DNA of 14,541 nt from UMGS1696 sp964634795. GTDB taxonomy: Bacteria; Bacillota; Clostridia; Oscillospirales; CAG-272. The translations under genes were made by a program, and so were the position numbers. The notes beneath the pieces are model-generated. The model ran no database searches. It saw only the letters and a list, made by a program, of their open reading frames with translations, and was not told where the DNA came from. The stretch's first letter is position 1. Each line of letters opens with the position of its first letter. The stretch is taken from assembly GCA_964634795.1 (NCBI GenBank), contig CAZWLL010000051.1, forward strand, positions 1-14,541. The letters run 5' to 3'. This document shows, piece after piece, positions 6,483 to 13,363 of this stretch.

Positions 6483-7769
6483 TTACTTAAGATAAATTTC
6501 GAGTACGGGTATATCGGCGTTCATCGGCTTGTATATCGGAAGCGGAATATCAACTATTCTTTCATCCGCATTGTAATTAAACTTAAGCTCCGATGCGTCG
6601 GACAGAATCTGTACGTAATCCACATGCTCTGCAAGCTCGCCTGTAAGTCTTAGCTTACCGAAAGGCCAGCTGTACATGTGTACATACAATCTCTGCTTAT
6701 CGGGATTATATGTCAGGCGGCAATCCTTCGGGCACTCGAATTCGAGAGGTGCCTGTGTGCATCCGTAAATAGAACGGGAGTGACGCTTCATCCATTTACC
6801 TATGCCGCGCAGTCTTTCGTATGCTCTCTCATCAAACTCTCCGCGTCCTGTAGGACCTACGTTGAGGAGGAGATTTCCGCCCATTGACACGCTGTCTATA
6901 AGCATCTTAAGAAGCTGGTCGACGCTCTTCCATGACTGCTCATCTCTGTGATAGCCCCATGAACCTGAGAATGTATGGCATCCTTCCCATACTACGGGCA
7001 CGCCGTTAACCTTAACCCATGAGTCGGGCATATACTGCTCGGGAGTTTTGATATCCTGATCTATCTGAAGTCTGTCATCAATCATAATCTTAGGATTAAT
7101 GGCACGAATCTTCTTTATGAATTCCTCACTGCGCCATACTTCCTTGCCCTTTCCGGCATATCTGCTTGATGCTCCGACAGAGAAGTCAAACCAGATAATA
7201 TCAACGGGATTATATTTTGTGAGAAGCTCTTCAGTCTGATTATGGAGATACTCAACATATCTTTCAAGATGTCTTTCGGGATCCTTCGCTACATACTCGG
7301 CATTGTCTCTCATAGGATGGCATTCATCAACGGTATAGTCGGGGTGATGCCAGTCGAGAAGTGAGTGATAGAAGCCTGTACGCAGTCCCTTTGAACGGAA
7401 TGCATCCACCATCGGGGTCAGAATGTCTTTTCCGTAAGGAGTGTTTGTGGATTTGTAATCGGTGTACTTGGAATCCCACAGGCAGAAGCCTTCATGATGC
7501 TTTGTTGTAATAACAAAGTATTTCATGCCCGCATCAGCGGCGGCGCTTGCCCAAAGTGTAGGATCATACAGATCGGGATCGAAGTGCTTGAAGTACTTTT
7601 CATCATATACTTCAGTCGGAATGCGCTCGTAATTTTTCAGCCATTCATGTCTTGCGCCGAGAGCATAAAGTCCCCAGTGAATAAACATACCGAAGCGGTC
7701 ATGCGTAAACCACGAGGTATCGCCCGGAGTCGGTGCCGGTTTAATAACGGTAAGTTCTTCGAGTTTCAT
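6483..7769 (-). CDS. Alpha-L-fucosidase, glycoside hydrolase family 29, intracellular
   Basis: The 428-aa protein has the family 29 (beta/alpha)8 barrel hallmarks: RFGMFIHWGLY (25-35), TTKHHEGFCLWDS (88-100), the nucleophile region IIWFDFS with Asp195 as the retaining nucleophile, WEGCHTFSGSWGY (261-273) with Glu262 as a candidate acid/base, and GGNLLLNVGPTGRG (297-310). It removes terminal L-fucose from oligosaccharides. There is no signal peptide, lipobox, sorting signal or carbohydrate-binding module, and the length covers the catalytic domain plus a short beta-sheet tail, so it should act in the cytoplasm on imported fucosylated sugars. An AAGGAG ribosome site lies 6 nt before the ATG. 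No transporter, fucose isomerase or regulator is adjacent, so the uptake partner is unknown. Its promoter faces away from the SRP RNA promoter. Confidence 0.93.
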   Translation of the reverse strand: MKLEELTVIKPAPTPGDTSWFTHDRFGMFIHWGLYALGARHEWLKNYERIPTEVYDEKYFKHFDPDLYDPTLWASAAADAGMKYFVITTKHHEGFCLWDSKYTDYKSTNTPYGKDILTPMVDAFRSKGLRTGFYHSLLDWHHPDYTVDECHPMRDNAEYVAKDPERHLERYVEYLHNQTEELLTKYNPVDIIWFDFSVGASSRYAGKGKEVWRSEEFIKKIRAINPKIMIDDRLQIDQDIKTPEQYMPDSWVKVNGVPVVWEGCHTFSGSWGYHRDEQSWKSVDQLLKMLIDSVSMGGNLLLNVGPTGRGEFDERAYERLRGIGKWMKRHSRSIYGCTQAPLEFECPKDCRLTYNPDKQRLYVHMYSWPFGKLRLTGELAEHVDYVQILSDASELKFNYNADERIVDIPLPIYKPMNADIPVLEIYLK

Positions 7770-7803
7770 AATAATCTCCTTAAAATAGATTTTAGGTTAA
7801 TAT

Positions 7804-7832
7804 AGTATATAACAATATAACAGAAAAATCAA
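7804..7832 (-). promoter_or_regulatory. SigA-type promoter of the alpha-L-fucosidase gene
   Basis: On the minus strand TTGATT (7832-7827), a 17-bp spacer and TATACT (7809-7804) lie 34 nt upstream of the start codon. I see no convincing operator or cre site nearby. Confidence 0.75.
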
Positions 7833-7925
7833 GCGAAATTACAAATTATTTTATCGACAATTTAATCCGAATAATTGCGCTGCTCGGAAAATTTTAAACA
7901 AAAAGTGAATTCATTCTATTGTGTA

Positions 7926-7954
7926 TTGAAAAACACATAAATTTATGTTATACT
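7926..7954 (+). promoter_or_regulatory. Promoter of the SRP RNA gene
   Basis: TTGAAA (7926-7931), a 17-bp spacer and TATACT (7949-7954), with TG-T before the -10 (extended -10). Initiation is expected near 7961, about 26 nt before the folded SRP RNA begins, so the 5' end is probably trimmed. No dnaX promoter is visible further down, so this promoter may also serve the dnaX-ybaB-recR genes. Confidence 0.8.
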
Positions 7955-7986
7955 GTAAAAGTGTAAAAAAGCAATGATAAGTACAA

Positions 7987-8298
7987 GCAAAGTTACTCGT
8001 GAATCAAGGCCATACCAGCCGGGGAAGCAGCGGGTCCCTGTACTCGAAGTCCGCTATAGCGAGGGTGGATTCCCTGTATGAGGAAAAAGCTTGTGTAGTC
8101 TGTGTCATATCGAAAGTGTTGACGAATGGGTCTTGCGCGATTGGCGGCTGTGAACCATGTCAGGTGGGGAACCAAGCAGCATTAAGCAGTTTAGTCAATG
8201 CGCCGCAGGGCAGCCTGTTCCGAGCCGTAGCTATGATGTCGTACATAATCCTTTTTTCGAATTCGGGGTGTATGGTCTTGATTTGCGAGTTATTTTGT
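7987..8298 (+). ncRNA. ffs: Signal recognition particle RNA, large (Bacillus-type, with Alu domain)
   Basis: The sequence follows the B. subtilis scRNA landmark by landmark. The Alu-domain part includes GGGTCCCTGTACTCGAAG, then TCCGCTATAGCGAGGG and GGATTCCCTG. A central GTGTTGACGAATGGG follows, then TGAACCATGTCAGG. The SRP54 (Ffh) binding tip is at 8162-8180: AGG, TGG, the tetraloop GGAA, CCA, AGCAGC. The late segment GCCGCAGGGCAGCCTG matches as well. The two ends pair: ACTCGTGAATCAAGGCCATAC (7995-8015) with GTATGGTCTTGATTTGCGAGT (8270-8290), with a few wobbles or mismatches, and the helix may extend to about 7987 and 8298. In the cell this RNA binds Ffh to target nascent membrane and secreted proteins. 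The TTATTTTG after the closing helix may give partial termination. Boundaries are estimated from pairing, within about 10 nt. Reading frames crossing it are spurious. Confidence 0.93.
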
Positions 8299-8335
8299 TT
8301 GACTGTCGATTGTTAATATTGTGTGAGGCAAATCG

Positions 8336-9919
8336 ATGTATCAGACTTTATACAGAAAGTACCGTCCGCGCGTTTTCGACGATGTCTGCGGACAGGATCA
8401 TATAACCTCAGTACTTCGATATGAATCGGAGCATTGCCGCTTTTCACATGCATACCTTTTCTGCGGTTCCCGCGGTACCGGCAAAACCACCTGTGCGAAA
8501 ATTCTCGCAAAGGCTGTTAACTGCGAACATCCCGTAAACGGCAATCCGTGTGGGGAATGCTTCTCGTGCCGCTCGATAGATGACGGCATCGCCACCGATG
8601 TGCTTGAAATGGATGCAGCTTCACGAACAGGTGTCGATTACATTAGAGATATACAGGATGAAATCAGCTTTGCTCCCGCATCGCTGAAAAAGCGTGTATA
8701 CATAATCGATGAGGTACACATGCTTTCGAATGCTGCGTTTAATGCTCTTCTTAAAACACTCGAAGAGCCTCCGGAGCATGTGGTTTTCATTCTTGCGACA
8801 ACCGAATTTCACAAACTGCCCGCAACAATAGTATCTCGGTGTCAACGCTTTGATTTTCGCAGAATAGACAGTGACATAATAGCAAAACGTCTTCTTTATA
8901 TTGCCGATAAAGAGAATATTTCTCTCAGCAATGATGCGGCAAGAATTATCGCCAAGCAGGCATTTGGCGGAATGCGTGATGCTATCAGCCTATTCGAGCT
9001 TTGTTCAGCCTCAGGATGCGATGTTACGGCAGAGCATGTCGCGGATATTCTCGGTCTTACCGGTATCGAGTTTTTATACAAAACCGCTGTTGCGGTATCG
9101 AAACGCGATATCGCTTCAATCTTCTCGCTTGTCGGTGAAATTGCATCCTCATCAAAGGATATTGCGGTTTTCTGGAATGAGCTTACGGAATTTTGGCGTG
9201 ATATGATGGTGCTGAAATACCTGCCAAAGGAGCAGTATTCGGCGTATCTCGATTATACCGAACCTCAGCTGAAGCTTCTTTCAGATGCATCAAGACGATT
9301 CAAATCCGAGACCTTATCATATCAGTTCAATTTGCTTGATGAGGCAACAAAGGAAATCAGCCGTCTTCCCCAGACGAAAAGAATGACAGCCGAGCTTACT
9401 CTTATAAAAATGAGTGATCCTTCTCTTCTTGTCTCCTCTTCTTCCCTTCTTTCGAGAATTGCGGAGCTTGAAGAAAAGGTCAGTATGCTTGAATCGGGTA
9501 TAACATTAAATCCCGTAAAACAGGATTCGTCGGCGGAAATACAAGAAGATGAAACACAAACAAACGCAAATAATTCCGAACCGCAGACCGATGTTTCCGA
9601 GCCTGAAGTCTCGAGCAGTGTACAAATGAATCTGATTCCCGATGTCAGTGATGTTGTTGAGCGAATGTCAGCGACAAAAAGCAACATTGCCGCTTTACTG
9701 TCTCAGTCGGACTGCTATATTTCAACTGACGGCAAGCTTCTCGTAATCAGAACGCAAAACCCCATGGGAGAAATAATTCTCGGAAGAGATGAAGAAAAAC
9801 AAGCCCTGCTGACCGCATTCATTATGTGCAAAATATGCGGGGCAGACACACGAATTTCCATAGAATCAGGAGAGGTAAGGAAAAAGCCGGAACCTATCGA
9901 CGAGATTCAGGAATTTTAA
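8336..9919 (+). CDS. dnaX: DNA polymerase III subunit gamma/tau (clamp loader)
   Basis: The 527-aa AAA+ ATPase belongs to the clamp loader that places the sliding clamp on DNA and couples it to the replicase. MYQTLYRKYRPRVFDDVCGQ is the canonical start. Walker A is GSRGTGKT (44-51); the zinc module uses Cys63, Cys72, Cys75 and Cys78; Walker B is VYIIDEVHML (121-130); sensor 1 is ATTEFHK; the SRC arginine-finger motif is at 167-169. A helical oligomerisation domain follows (about 230-365), then an acidic Gln/Glu/Ser-rich linker (about 395-430) and a short C-terminal domain ending in DEIQEF. A GAGG ribosome site (8325-8328) lies 7 nt before the ATG. The gene begins about 38 nt after the SRP RNA and no separate promoter is evident. 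It heads the conserved dnaX-ybaB-recR cluster. A possible -1 frame extension past the stop is described in the findings. Confidence 0.96.
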   Translation: MYQTLYRKYRPRVFDDVCGQDHITSVLRYESEHCRFSHAYLFCGSRGTGKTTCAKILAKAVNCEHPVNGNPCGECFSCRSIDDGIATDVLEMDAASRTGVDYIRDIQDEISFAPASLKKRVYIIDEVHMLSNAAFNALLKTLEEPPEHVVFILATTEFHKLPATIVSRCQRFDFRRIDSDIIAKRLLYIADKENISLSNDAARIIAKQAFGGMRDAISLFELCSASGCDVTAEHVADILGLTGIEFLYKTAVAVSKRDIASIFSLVGEIASSSKDIAVFWNELTEFWRDMMVLKYLPKEQYSAYLDYTEPQLKLLSDASRRFKSETLSYQFNLLDEATKEISRLPQTKRMTAELTLIKMSDPSLLVSSSSLLSRIAELEEKVSMLESGITLNPVKQDSSAEIQEDETQTNANNSEPQTDVSEPEVSSSVQMNLIPDVSDVVERMSATKSNIAALLSQSDCYISTDGKLLVIRTQNPMGEIILGRDEEKQALLTAFIMCKICGADTRISIESGEVRKKPEPIDEIQEF

Positions 9920-9923
9920 CAAA

Positions 9924-9952
9924 CGGTAAAACGATGCTTTCCCGTTTTATCG
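9924..9952 (+). other. Hairpin in the dnaX-ybaB intergenic region
   Basis: CGGTAAAACG (9924-9933) pairs with CGTTTTATCG (9943-9952), a 10-bp stem with one G-U pair and a 9-nt loop, beginning 4 nt after the dnaX stop codon. No U-tract follows, so it is not an intrinsic terminator. It could stabilise or process the mRNA between dnaX and ybaB. Confidence 0.5.
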
Positions 9953-10004
9953 GGTATGCATCTTATAATAAATATTTTAAAATCAAAAAGGTGGTAACTT
10001 ATCA

Positions 10005-10361
10005 ATGAAGGCAAAGCTTCCAAAGGGAGTCGGCGGCGGTCCCTCCAATATGCAAAGCATGATTAAACAGGCTCAGAAAATCCAGGACGATATGAGTGCG
10101 CTCCAGGAAGAGCTTGATAAACGTGAATACGAAATCAAAGCAGGCGGCGGAGCCGTTACAGTTAAGATTAACGGTAAGCTCGAAGTTCTCTCTTTGGATA
10201 TTTCTCCCGAAATCGTTGATCCCGATGATATTGAAACAATGTCCGATGTTATAATCGCGGCTATGAACGAAGCGATTAAAAAGGTCAATGAAACCAACAG
10301 TGAAGAAATGGGTAAAGTCACAGGCGGACTTAACATTCCCGGAATACCCGGCTTATTCTAA
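10005..10361 (+). CDS. ybaB: YbaB/EbfC family nucleoid-associated DNA-binding protein
   Basis: The 118-aa protein has the family layout. A flexible Gly-rich N-terminus (KGVGGGPSNM) leads into a long helix about 15-42 (MQSMIKQAQKIQDDMSALQ), a beta-hairpin with AGGGAVTVKINGKLEVLSLDI (47-67) carrying the conserved GGG, and a C-terminal helix about 77-98. A Gly/Pro tail ends GLNIPGIPGLF. Family members form tweezer-like dimers that bind DNA and coat the nucleoid; the gene is called yaaK in B. subtilis. An AAAGGTGGT ribosome site precedes the ATG by about 9 nt. It lies between dnaX and recR in the order conserved across many bacteria, and recR starts 25 bp after its stop. Confidence 0.95.
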   Translation: MKAKLPKGVGGGPSNMQSMIKQAQKIQDDMSALQEELDKREYEIKAGGGAVTVKINGKLEVLSLDISPEIVDPDDIETMSDVIIAAMNEAIKKVNETNSEEMGKVTGGLNIPGIPGLF

Positions 10362-10385
10362 TGCTCTGCAATCAGGATACTGAAT

Positions 10386-10991
10386 ATGAACGAAAACATT
10401 GAACCTCTCGAGCGATTGACAGACATGTTTCGCAAGCTGGACGGTGTCGGAAAGAAATCTGCCGCAAGATACGCTTTTTGTGTTTTGAATTTTACAGACG
10501 AAGAAGCAGAACAATTTGCCGAAGCTATTCTTTCGGCAAAGAAACAAATACACCGCTGCAAAACCTGCTGTAATATCACAACAGGTGACGTATGCTCTGT
10601 ATGTTCTTCCGATTCAAGAGACCAATCGACAGTATGCGTTGTCGAAGACCCGAGAGCTGTCATTGCTATTGAAAAAACCAGACAATATAATGGTGTTTAC
10701 CATGTACTGCACGGTACGATTTCACCTATGCGGGGTATAACTCCCGATAAGCTGACAATCAAGGAACTGATTGCGAGATTAAATCCGCAGAATAATATCA
10801 AGGAACTTATTCTCGCAACTAATCCGACAGTTGAGGGTGAAGCTACGGCTATGTATATAGCAAAGCTCGCTTCTCCGCTTGGTGTTAAGGTAACAAGAAT
10901 AGCAAACGGTGTTCCAGTAGGCGGTGACCTCGAGTATGCCGATGAGGTTACACTCAGAAGAGCTATGGAGGGCAGATACAGTATTCTTTAA
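10386..10991 (+). CDS. recR: Recombination mediator protein RecR
   Basis: At 201 aa it has the usual RecR length (about 200). A helix-hairpin-helix region (LTDMFRKLDGVGKKSAARYA, 11-30) is followed by a zinc finger with Cys58, Cys61, Cys70 and Cys73. A Toprim domain then starts at VCVVEDPRAVIAIE (83-96) and continues through NPTVEGEATAMYIAK. The Walker-B-like C-terminal region is GVPVGGDLEYADEVTL. RecR works with RecO (and RecF) to load RecA on SSB-coated single-stranded DNA at gaps. A CAGGA ribosome site (10373-10377) precedes the ATG by 8 nt. It is the last gene of the SRP RNA-dnaX-ybaB-recR unit and is followed by a strong terminator. Confidence 0.97.
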   Translation: MNENIEPLERLTDMFRKLDGVGKKSAARYAFCVLNFTDEEAEQFAEAILSAKKQIHRCKTCCNITTGDVCSVCSSDSRDQSTVCVVEDPRAVIAIEKTRQYNGVYHVLHGTISPMRGITPDKLTIKELIARLNPQNNIKELILATNPTVEGEATAMYIAKLASPLGVKVTRIANGVPVGGDLEYADEVTLRRAMEGRYSIL

Positions 10992-11050
10992 GCTGCAGCG
11001 GTTACTATATTCCGCAATCATAAACAATCGCAAATCTCAATATAAAATTT

Positions 11051-11094
11051 AAAACGGTATAAAACATTAAATCTAATGCTTCATACCGTTTTTT
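11051..11094 (+). terminator. Intrinsic terminator after recR
   Basis: AAAACGGTAT (11051-11060) pairs with ATACCGTTTT (11083-11092), with an inner ATTA/TAAT helix, followed by six U residues. The A-rich left flank gives some termination potential for the convergent minus-strand gene as well. Confidence 0.88.
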
Positions 11095-11172
11095 ATATCT
11101 GAAAATAAATTGCATTAATGCCGCTTATCTTTAAGAAAACGCTGATTTAATGCTGAATTATTCGGTACATCC

Positions 11173-12132
11173 TTAAAAAACACGATTAATACCGTATCCG
11201 TGTTCAATAAACGAATTCAGATTATCATCGAGCATTTTCATCAGCCGCTCTCTCGCTTCACGCGATGTCCATGCGCAGTGAGGAGTGATTATGCAGTTCT
11301 TGGCATGCAGTAAAGGATTTTCGGGATCGGCAGGCTCTTTTGCCAATACATCAAGCCCTGCTCCGCCGAGTTTACCCGAATTCAAAGCATCGGCTGTATC
11401 TTTTTCGTTTAATACAGCACCTCTCGACGTATTTATAATTATTGCGCCGTCCTTCATTTTTGAGATAAATTCAGAGTTAACCATACCTCTTGTTTCATCG
11501 GTAAGCGGACAGTGAAATGAAACATAATCGCTTTCACGCAGCAGAGTATCAGCGTCGGTGAATGTTATACCATCAACTGTGCCGGACGTTTTGCTTCTTT
11601 TTGTAGCGAGTACCTTCATACCGAATGCTTTGCATATATTTGCGAATCTCGTTCCGATAGCTCCGCAGCCGTATACACCGACGGTTTTACCTTCAAGCTC
11701 AACAAATCTTGCTTCCTGATACATAAATCCGGGAATACCCGTCCATTTACCGTTTTTAACCATATCGGTGTAGCCTTTTAAATCAAACGCATTCGCAAGA
11801 AGAAGTGTGAACGCATGCTGTGCCACAGATGCCGTGGAATATCCCGGTACATTGCACACTTCAATTCCCTTTTCTCGGCAGGCATTCACGTCTATCATAT
11901 CATACCCTGTTCCCAATGCAGAAACATATTTTATATTCGGACACTTTTCCAGTACATCCTTACCGATTTTCACACGGTTGGTAAATACTATCTCCGCGTC
12001 TTTTATGCAGTCAGGTGCATCGGCATCGTTAATCTTGTCATATGCCGTATAATCACCGTATTTTCTCAGCCATTCCCATGATAAATCCCCCGGATTTACG
12101 GCAAAAGCATCCGTTATTACTGTTTTAACCAT
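11173..12132 (-). CDS. D-2-hydroxyacid dehydrogenase (glycerate/hydroxypyruvate reductase-like)
   Basis: The 319-aa protein has the D-isomer-specific 2-hydroxyacid dehydrogenase fold: a split catalytic domain around a central Rossmann domain (about 100-288). The nucleotide loop is YGCGAIGTR (154-162). The catalytic set is Arg237 (in NTSRGAV), Glu266 (in AKEPAD) and His285 (in TPHCAWTSREAR). The CAWTSREAR context after the histidine resembles glycerate dehydrogenases (HprA-like) more than D-lactate dehydrogenases. After the second Rossmann strand the sequence is ATKRSKTS, with basic residues where NAD enzymes usually have an acid, which suggests NADP(H) use (inference). It could reduce hydroxypyruvate, glyoxylate or a sugar-derived 2-keto acid; the kinase and gnd upstream make a sugar-acid role plausible. 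An AAAAGGATG ribosome region precedes the ATG, and the promoter with a cre-like site lies just upstream. Confidence 0.88.
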   Translation of the reverse strand: MVKTVITDAFAVNPGDLSWEWLRKYGDYTAYDKINDADAPDCIKDAEIVFTNRVKIGKDVLEKCPNIKYVSALGTGYDMIDVNACREKGIEVCNVPGYSTASVAQHAFTLLLANAFDLKGYTDMVKNGKWTGIPGFMYQEARFVELEGKTVGVYGCGAIGTRFANICKAFGMKVLATKRSKTSGTVDGITFTDADTLLRESDYVSFHCPLTDETRGMVNSEFISKMKDGAIIINTSRGAVLNEKDTADALNSGKLGGAGLDVLAKEPADPENPLLHAKNCIITPHCAWTSREARERLMKMLDDNLNSFIEHGYGINRVF

Positions 12133-12200
12133 ATTTGCATCCTTTTCGATAATTTATTATTACTTAGGCGGAGTGTTTTTCACGATTAATTAATTTCACA

Positions 12201-12232
12201 CGAAAACGCTTATTCTCCGTTACATTATAACA
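12201..12232 (-). promoter_or_regulatory. Extended -10 promoter with a cre-like site for the 2-hydroxyacid dehydrogenase gene
   Basis: On the minus strand TGTTATAAT (12232-12224) is an extended -10 element with no recognisable -35; initiation would be near 12217. The adjacent CGAAAACGCTTATT (plus strand, 12201-12214) matches the CcpA operator consensus TGWAARCGYTWNCW at 12 of 14 positions and would overlap the start of the transcript, a position typical for repression. Both roles are inferred from consensus only. Confidence 0.5.
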
Positions 12233-12254
12233 TCCCCGACAAAAGTCGAGGATG
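12231..12254 (-). terminator. Hairpin after the kinase gene, possible weak terminator
   Basis: On the minus strand CATCCTCGAC pairs with GTCGGGGATG around a TTTT loop (10 bp with one G-U), 20 nt past the kinase stop. Only the imperfect U-tract UUAUAAU follows, so termination may be partial. Its end overlaps the extended -10 of the next gene. Confidence 0.5.
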
Positions 12255-12274
12255 CTTGTATTATTTTAATACTG

Positions 12275-13348
12275 TTATCTTTTTACTCGCGCGTTTCCGC
12301 CCCACACGGACCATACCTGTTCTTCATCGGCAGGCTGTGCATAGTCTGTGAGGAATGTTGTCGCAAGTGCGCCTGTCGCCCATCCGAACTGGAGGCACTT
12401 TTCGTCCTCCCATCCTTTCAGCATAGCATATAACAATCCTCCGACAAATCCGTCTCCTCCTCCTATTCTGTCGAGAACGTGGATTTCTCTCGGGTCTGCA
12501 GTGTACCATTTATCTCCGGCGAGCATAATCGCACCCCAAACGTGTGTATTTACATTTATTACCTGTCTGAGTGTTGTGGCAAATACCTCGGCATTCGGGA
12601 ACTGTTTCTTCACACATGCAATCATGCCTTTAAAGCTGTCGATTTTCGATGCAAGGTCGCGTCCGCCCGCTTCAGGGCCTTCGATTCCGAGAGCAAGCTG
12701 GAAGTCCTCTTCGTTTCCGACAAGAATATCGGATATTGAAGCGACTTCGGTAAAAATCTCACGAAGCTCACTCTCTCTGTTTTTCCAGAAAGATGCACGA
12801 TAATTAAGGTCAAACGATATTTTCGTACCGTATTTTTTTGCCGCACGTGCTAACTCCAGGCAGAATCTGCTTGTTTCCTCGGAAAGAGCTCCGATAAGTC
12901 CCGAAAGATGCAGAATCTGTACACCTTCCTCGCCGAAAATGCGGTCTGTATCGAAATCCTTAATATTCAGTGTTCTTCCGACCTCTCCCGCTCTGTCATT
13001 GCAAACTCTCGGTCCTCTTGAGCCGTATCCGCTGTCTGCTATATTGAACTGATGACGATATCCCCAGGGACCGCCCTGTTCAACCTCCGCTCCTTCATAA
13101 TCGATTCCTCTGGAGCGAAGATTTCTCTTTATAAAATCAGCAATCGGACTATCCTTTACAAAAGTCGTAAGTACTTTTGTTTTCATGCCGAGATACGATG
13201 CTATGGATATTACATTTGATTCGGCACTTGTTGCCTGCATGAAAAATGTATCGGATGACTGTACGGGCTGACCGTTCATCGGGCAAATTCTGACTCCCAT
13301 ACTTGTAGGTACTACGATAGCGTATTTGCAATTCTCTCTGAATTTCAT
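12275..13348 (-). CDS. PfkB-family sugar kinase, 2-keto-3-deoxygluconate kinase-like
   Basis: The 357-aa ribokinase-fold protein most resembles KDG kinases, which phosphorylate 2-keto-3-deoxygluconate with ATP. The PfkB signature 2 region is VLDRIGGGDGFVGGLLY (291-307) with Asp299 as catalytic base; most relatives have GGGDSF. Other KdgK-like segments are VCNDRAGEV (115-123), ISFDLNYRASFW (177-188), ILVGNEEDFQLALGI (208-222) and VFATTLRQ (255-262). The N-terminal sugar-binding motifs deviate: PTSMGVRICP stands where the family has a Gly-Glu motif, and TSAESN where GGGEAN is expected. The substrate may therefore be a different sugar or sugar acid. The start is set by a GGAGG ribosome site 8 nt upstream, which sits in the 15-bp gap to the gnd stop, so the two genes are co-transcribed. 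Confidence 0.82.
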   Translation of the reverse strand: MKFRENCKYAIVVPTSMGVRICPMNGQPVQSSDTFFMQATSAESNVISIASYLGMKTKVLTTFVKDSPIADFIKRNLRSRGIDYEGAEVEQGGPWGYRHQFNIADSGYGSRGPRVCNDRAGEVGRTLNIKDFDTDRIFGEEGVQILHLSGLIGALSEETSRFCLELARAAKKYGTKISFDLNYRASFWKNRESELREIFTEVASISDILVGNEEDFQLALGIEGPEAGGRDLASKIDSFKGMIACVKKQFPNAEVFATTLRQVINVNTHVWGAIMLAGDKWYTADPREIHVLDRIGGGDGFVGGLLYAMLKGWEDEKCLQFGWATGALATTFLTDYAQPADEEQVWSVWGGNARVKR

Positions 13349-13363
13349 ATTTTTATCCTCCGT

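Noticed and set aside
7999..8316. Open frame of 105 codons on the plus strand, and overlapping frames at 8157-8405 and 7993-8175
   Set aside because: They run through the conserved SRP RNA, have no ribosome site, and their sequence is explained by RNA structure.
8299..8327. dnaX promoter from TTGACT at 8299
   Set aside because: No -10 hexamer lies at 16-18 bp; the nearest AT-rich match (TAATAT) is only 9 bp away.
9400..9420. E. coli-like gamma frameshift site at the ATA AAA ATG run in dnaX
   Set aside because: It is not a proper X XXY YYZ heptamer and no Shine-Dalgarno-like stimulator or close hairpin is visible.
9964..9969. TATAAT as a separate promoter for ybaB-recR
   Set aside because: There is no plausible -35 at 16-18 bp and no extended -10, and the genes lie in a conserved operon.
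9826..10008. Independent 60-codon gene between dnaX and ybaB
   Set aside because: Its ATG lies inside dnaX in another frame without a ribosome site. It is only of interest as a possible -1 extension of dnaX.
12348..12803. Plus-strand open frame of 151 codons opposite the kinase gene
   Set aside because: It is an antisense shadow of a well-supported PfkB gene, with no recognisable domain.
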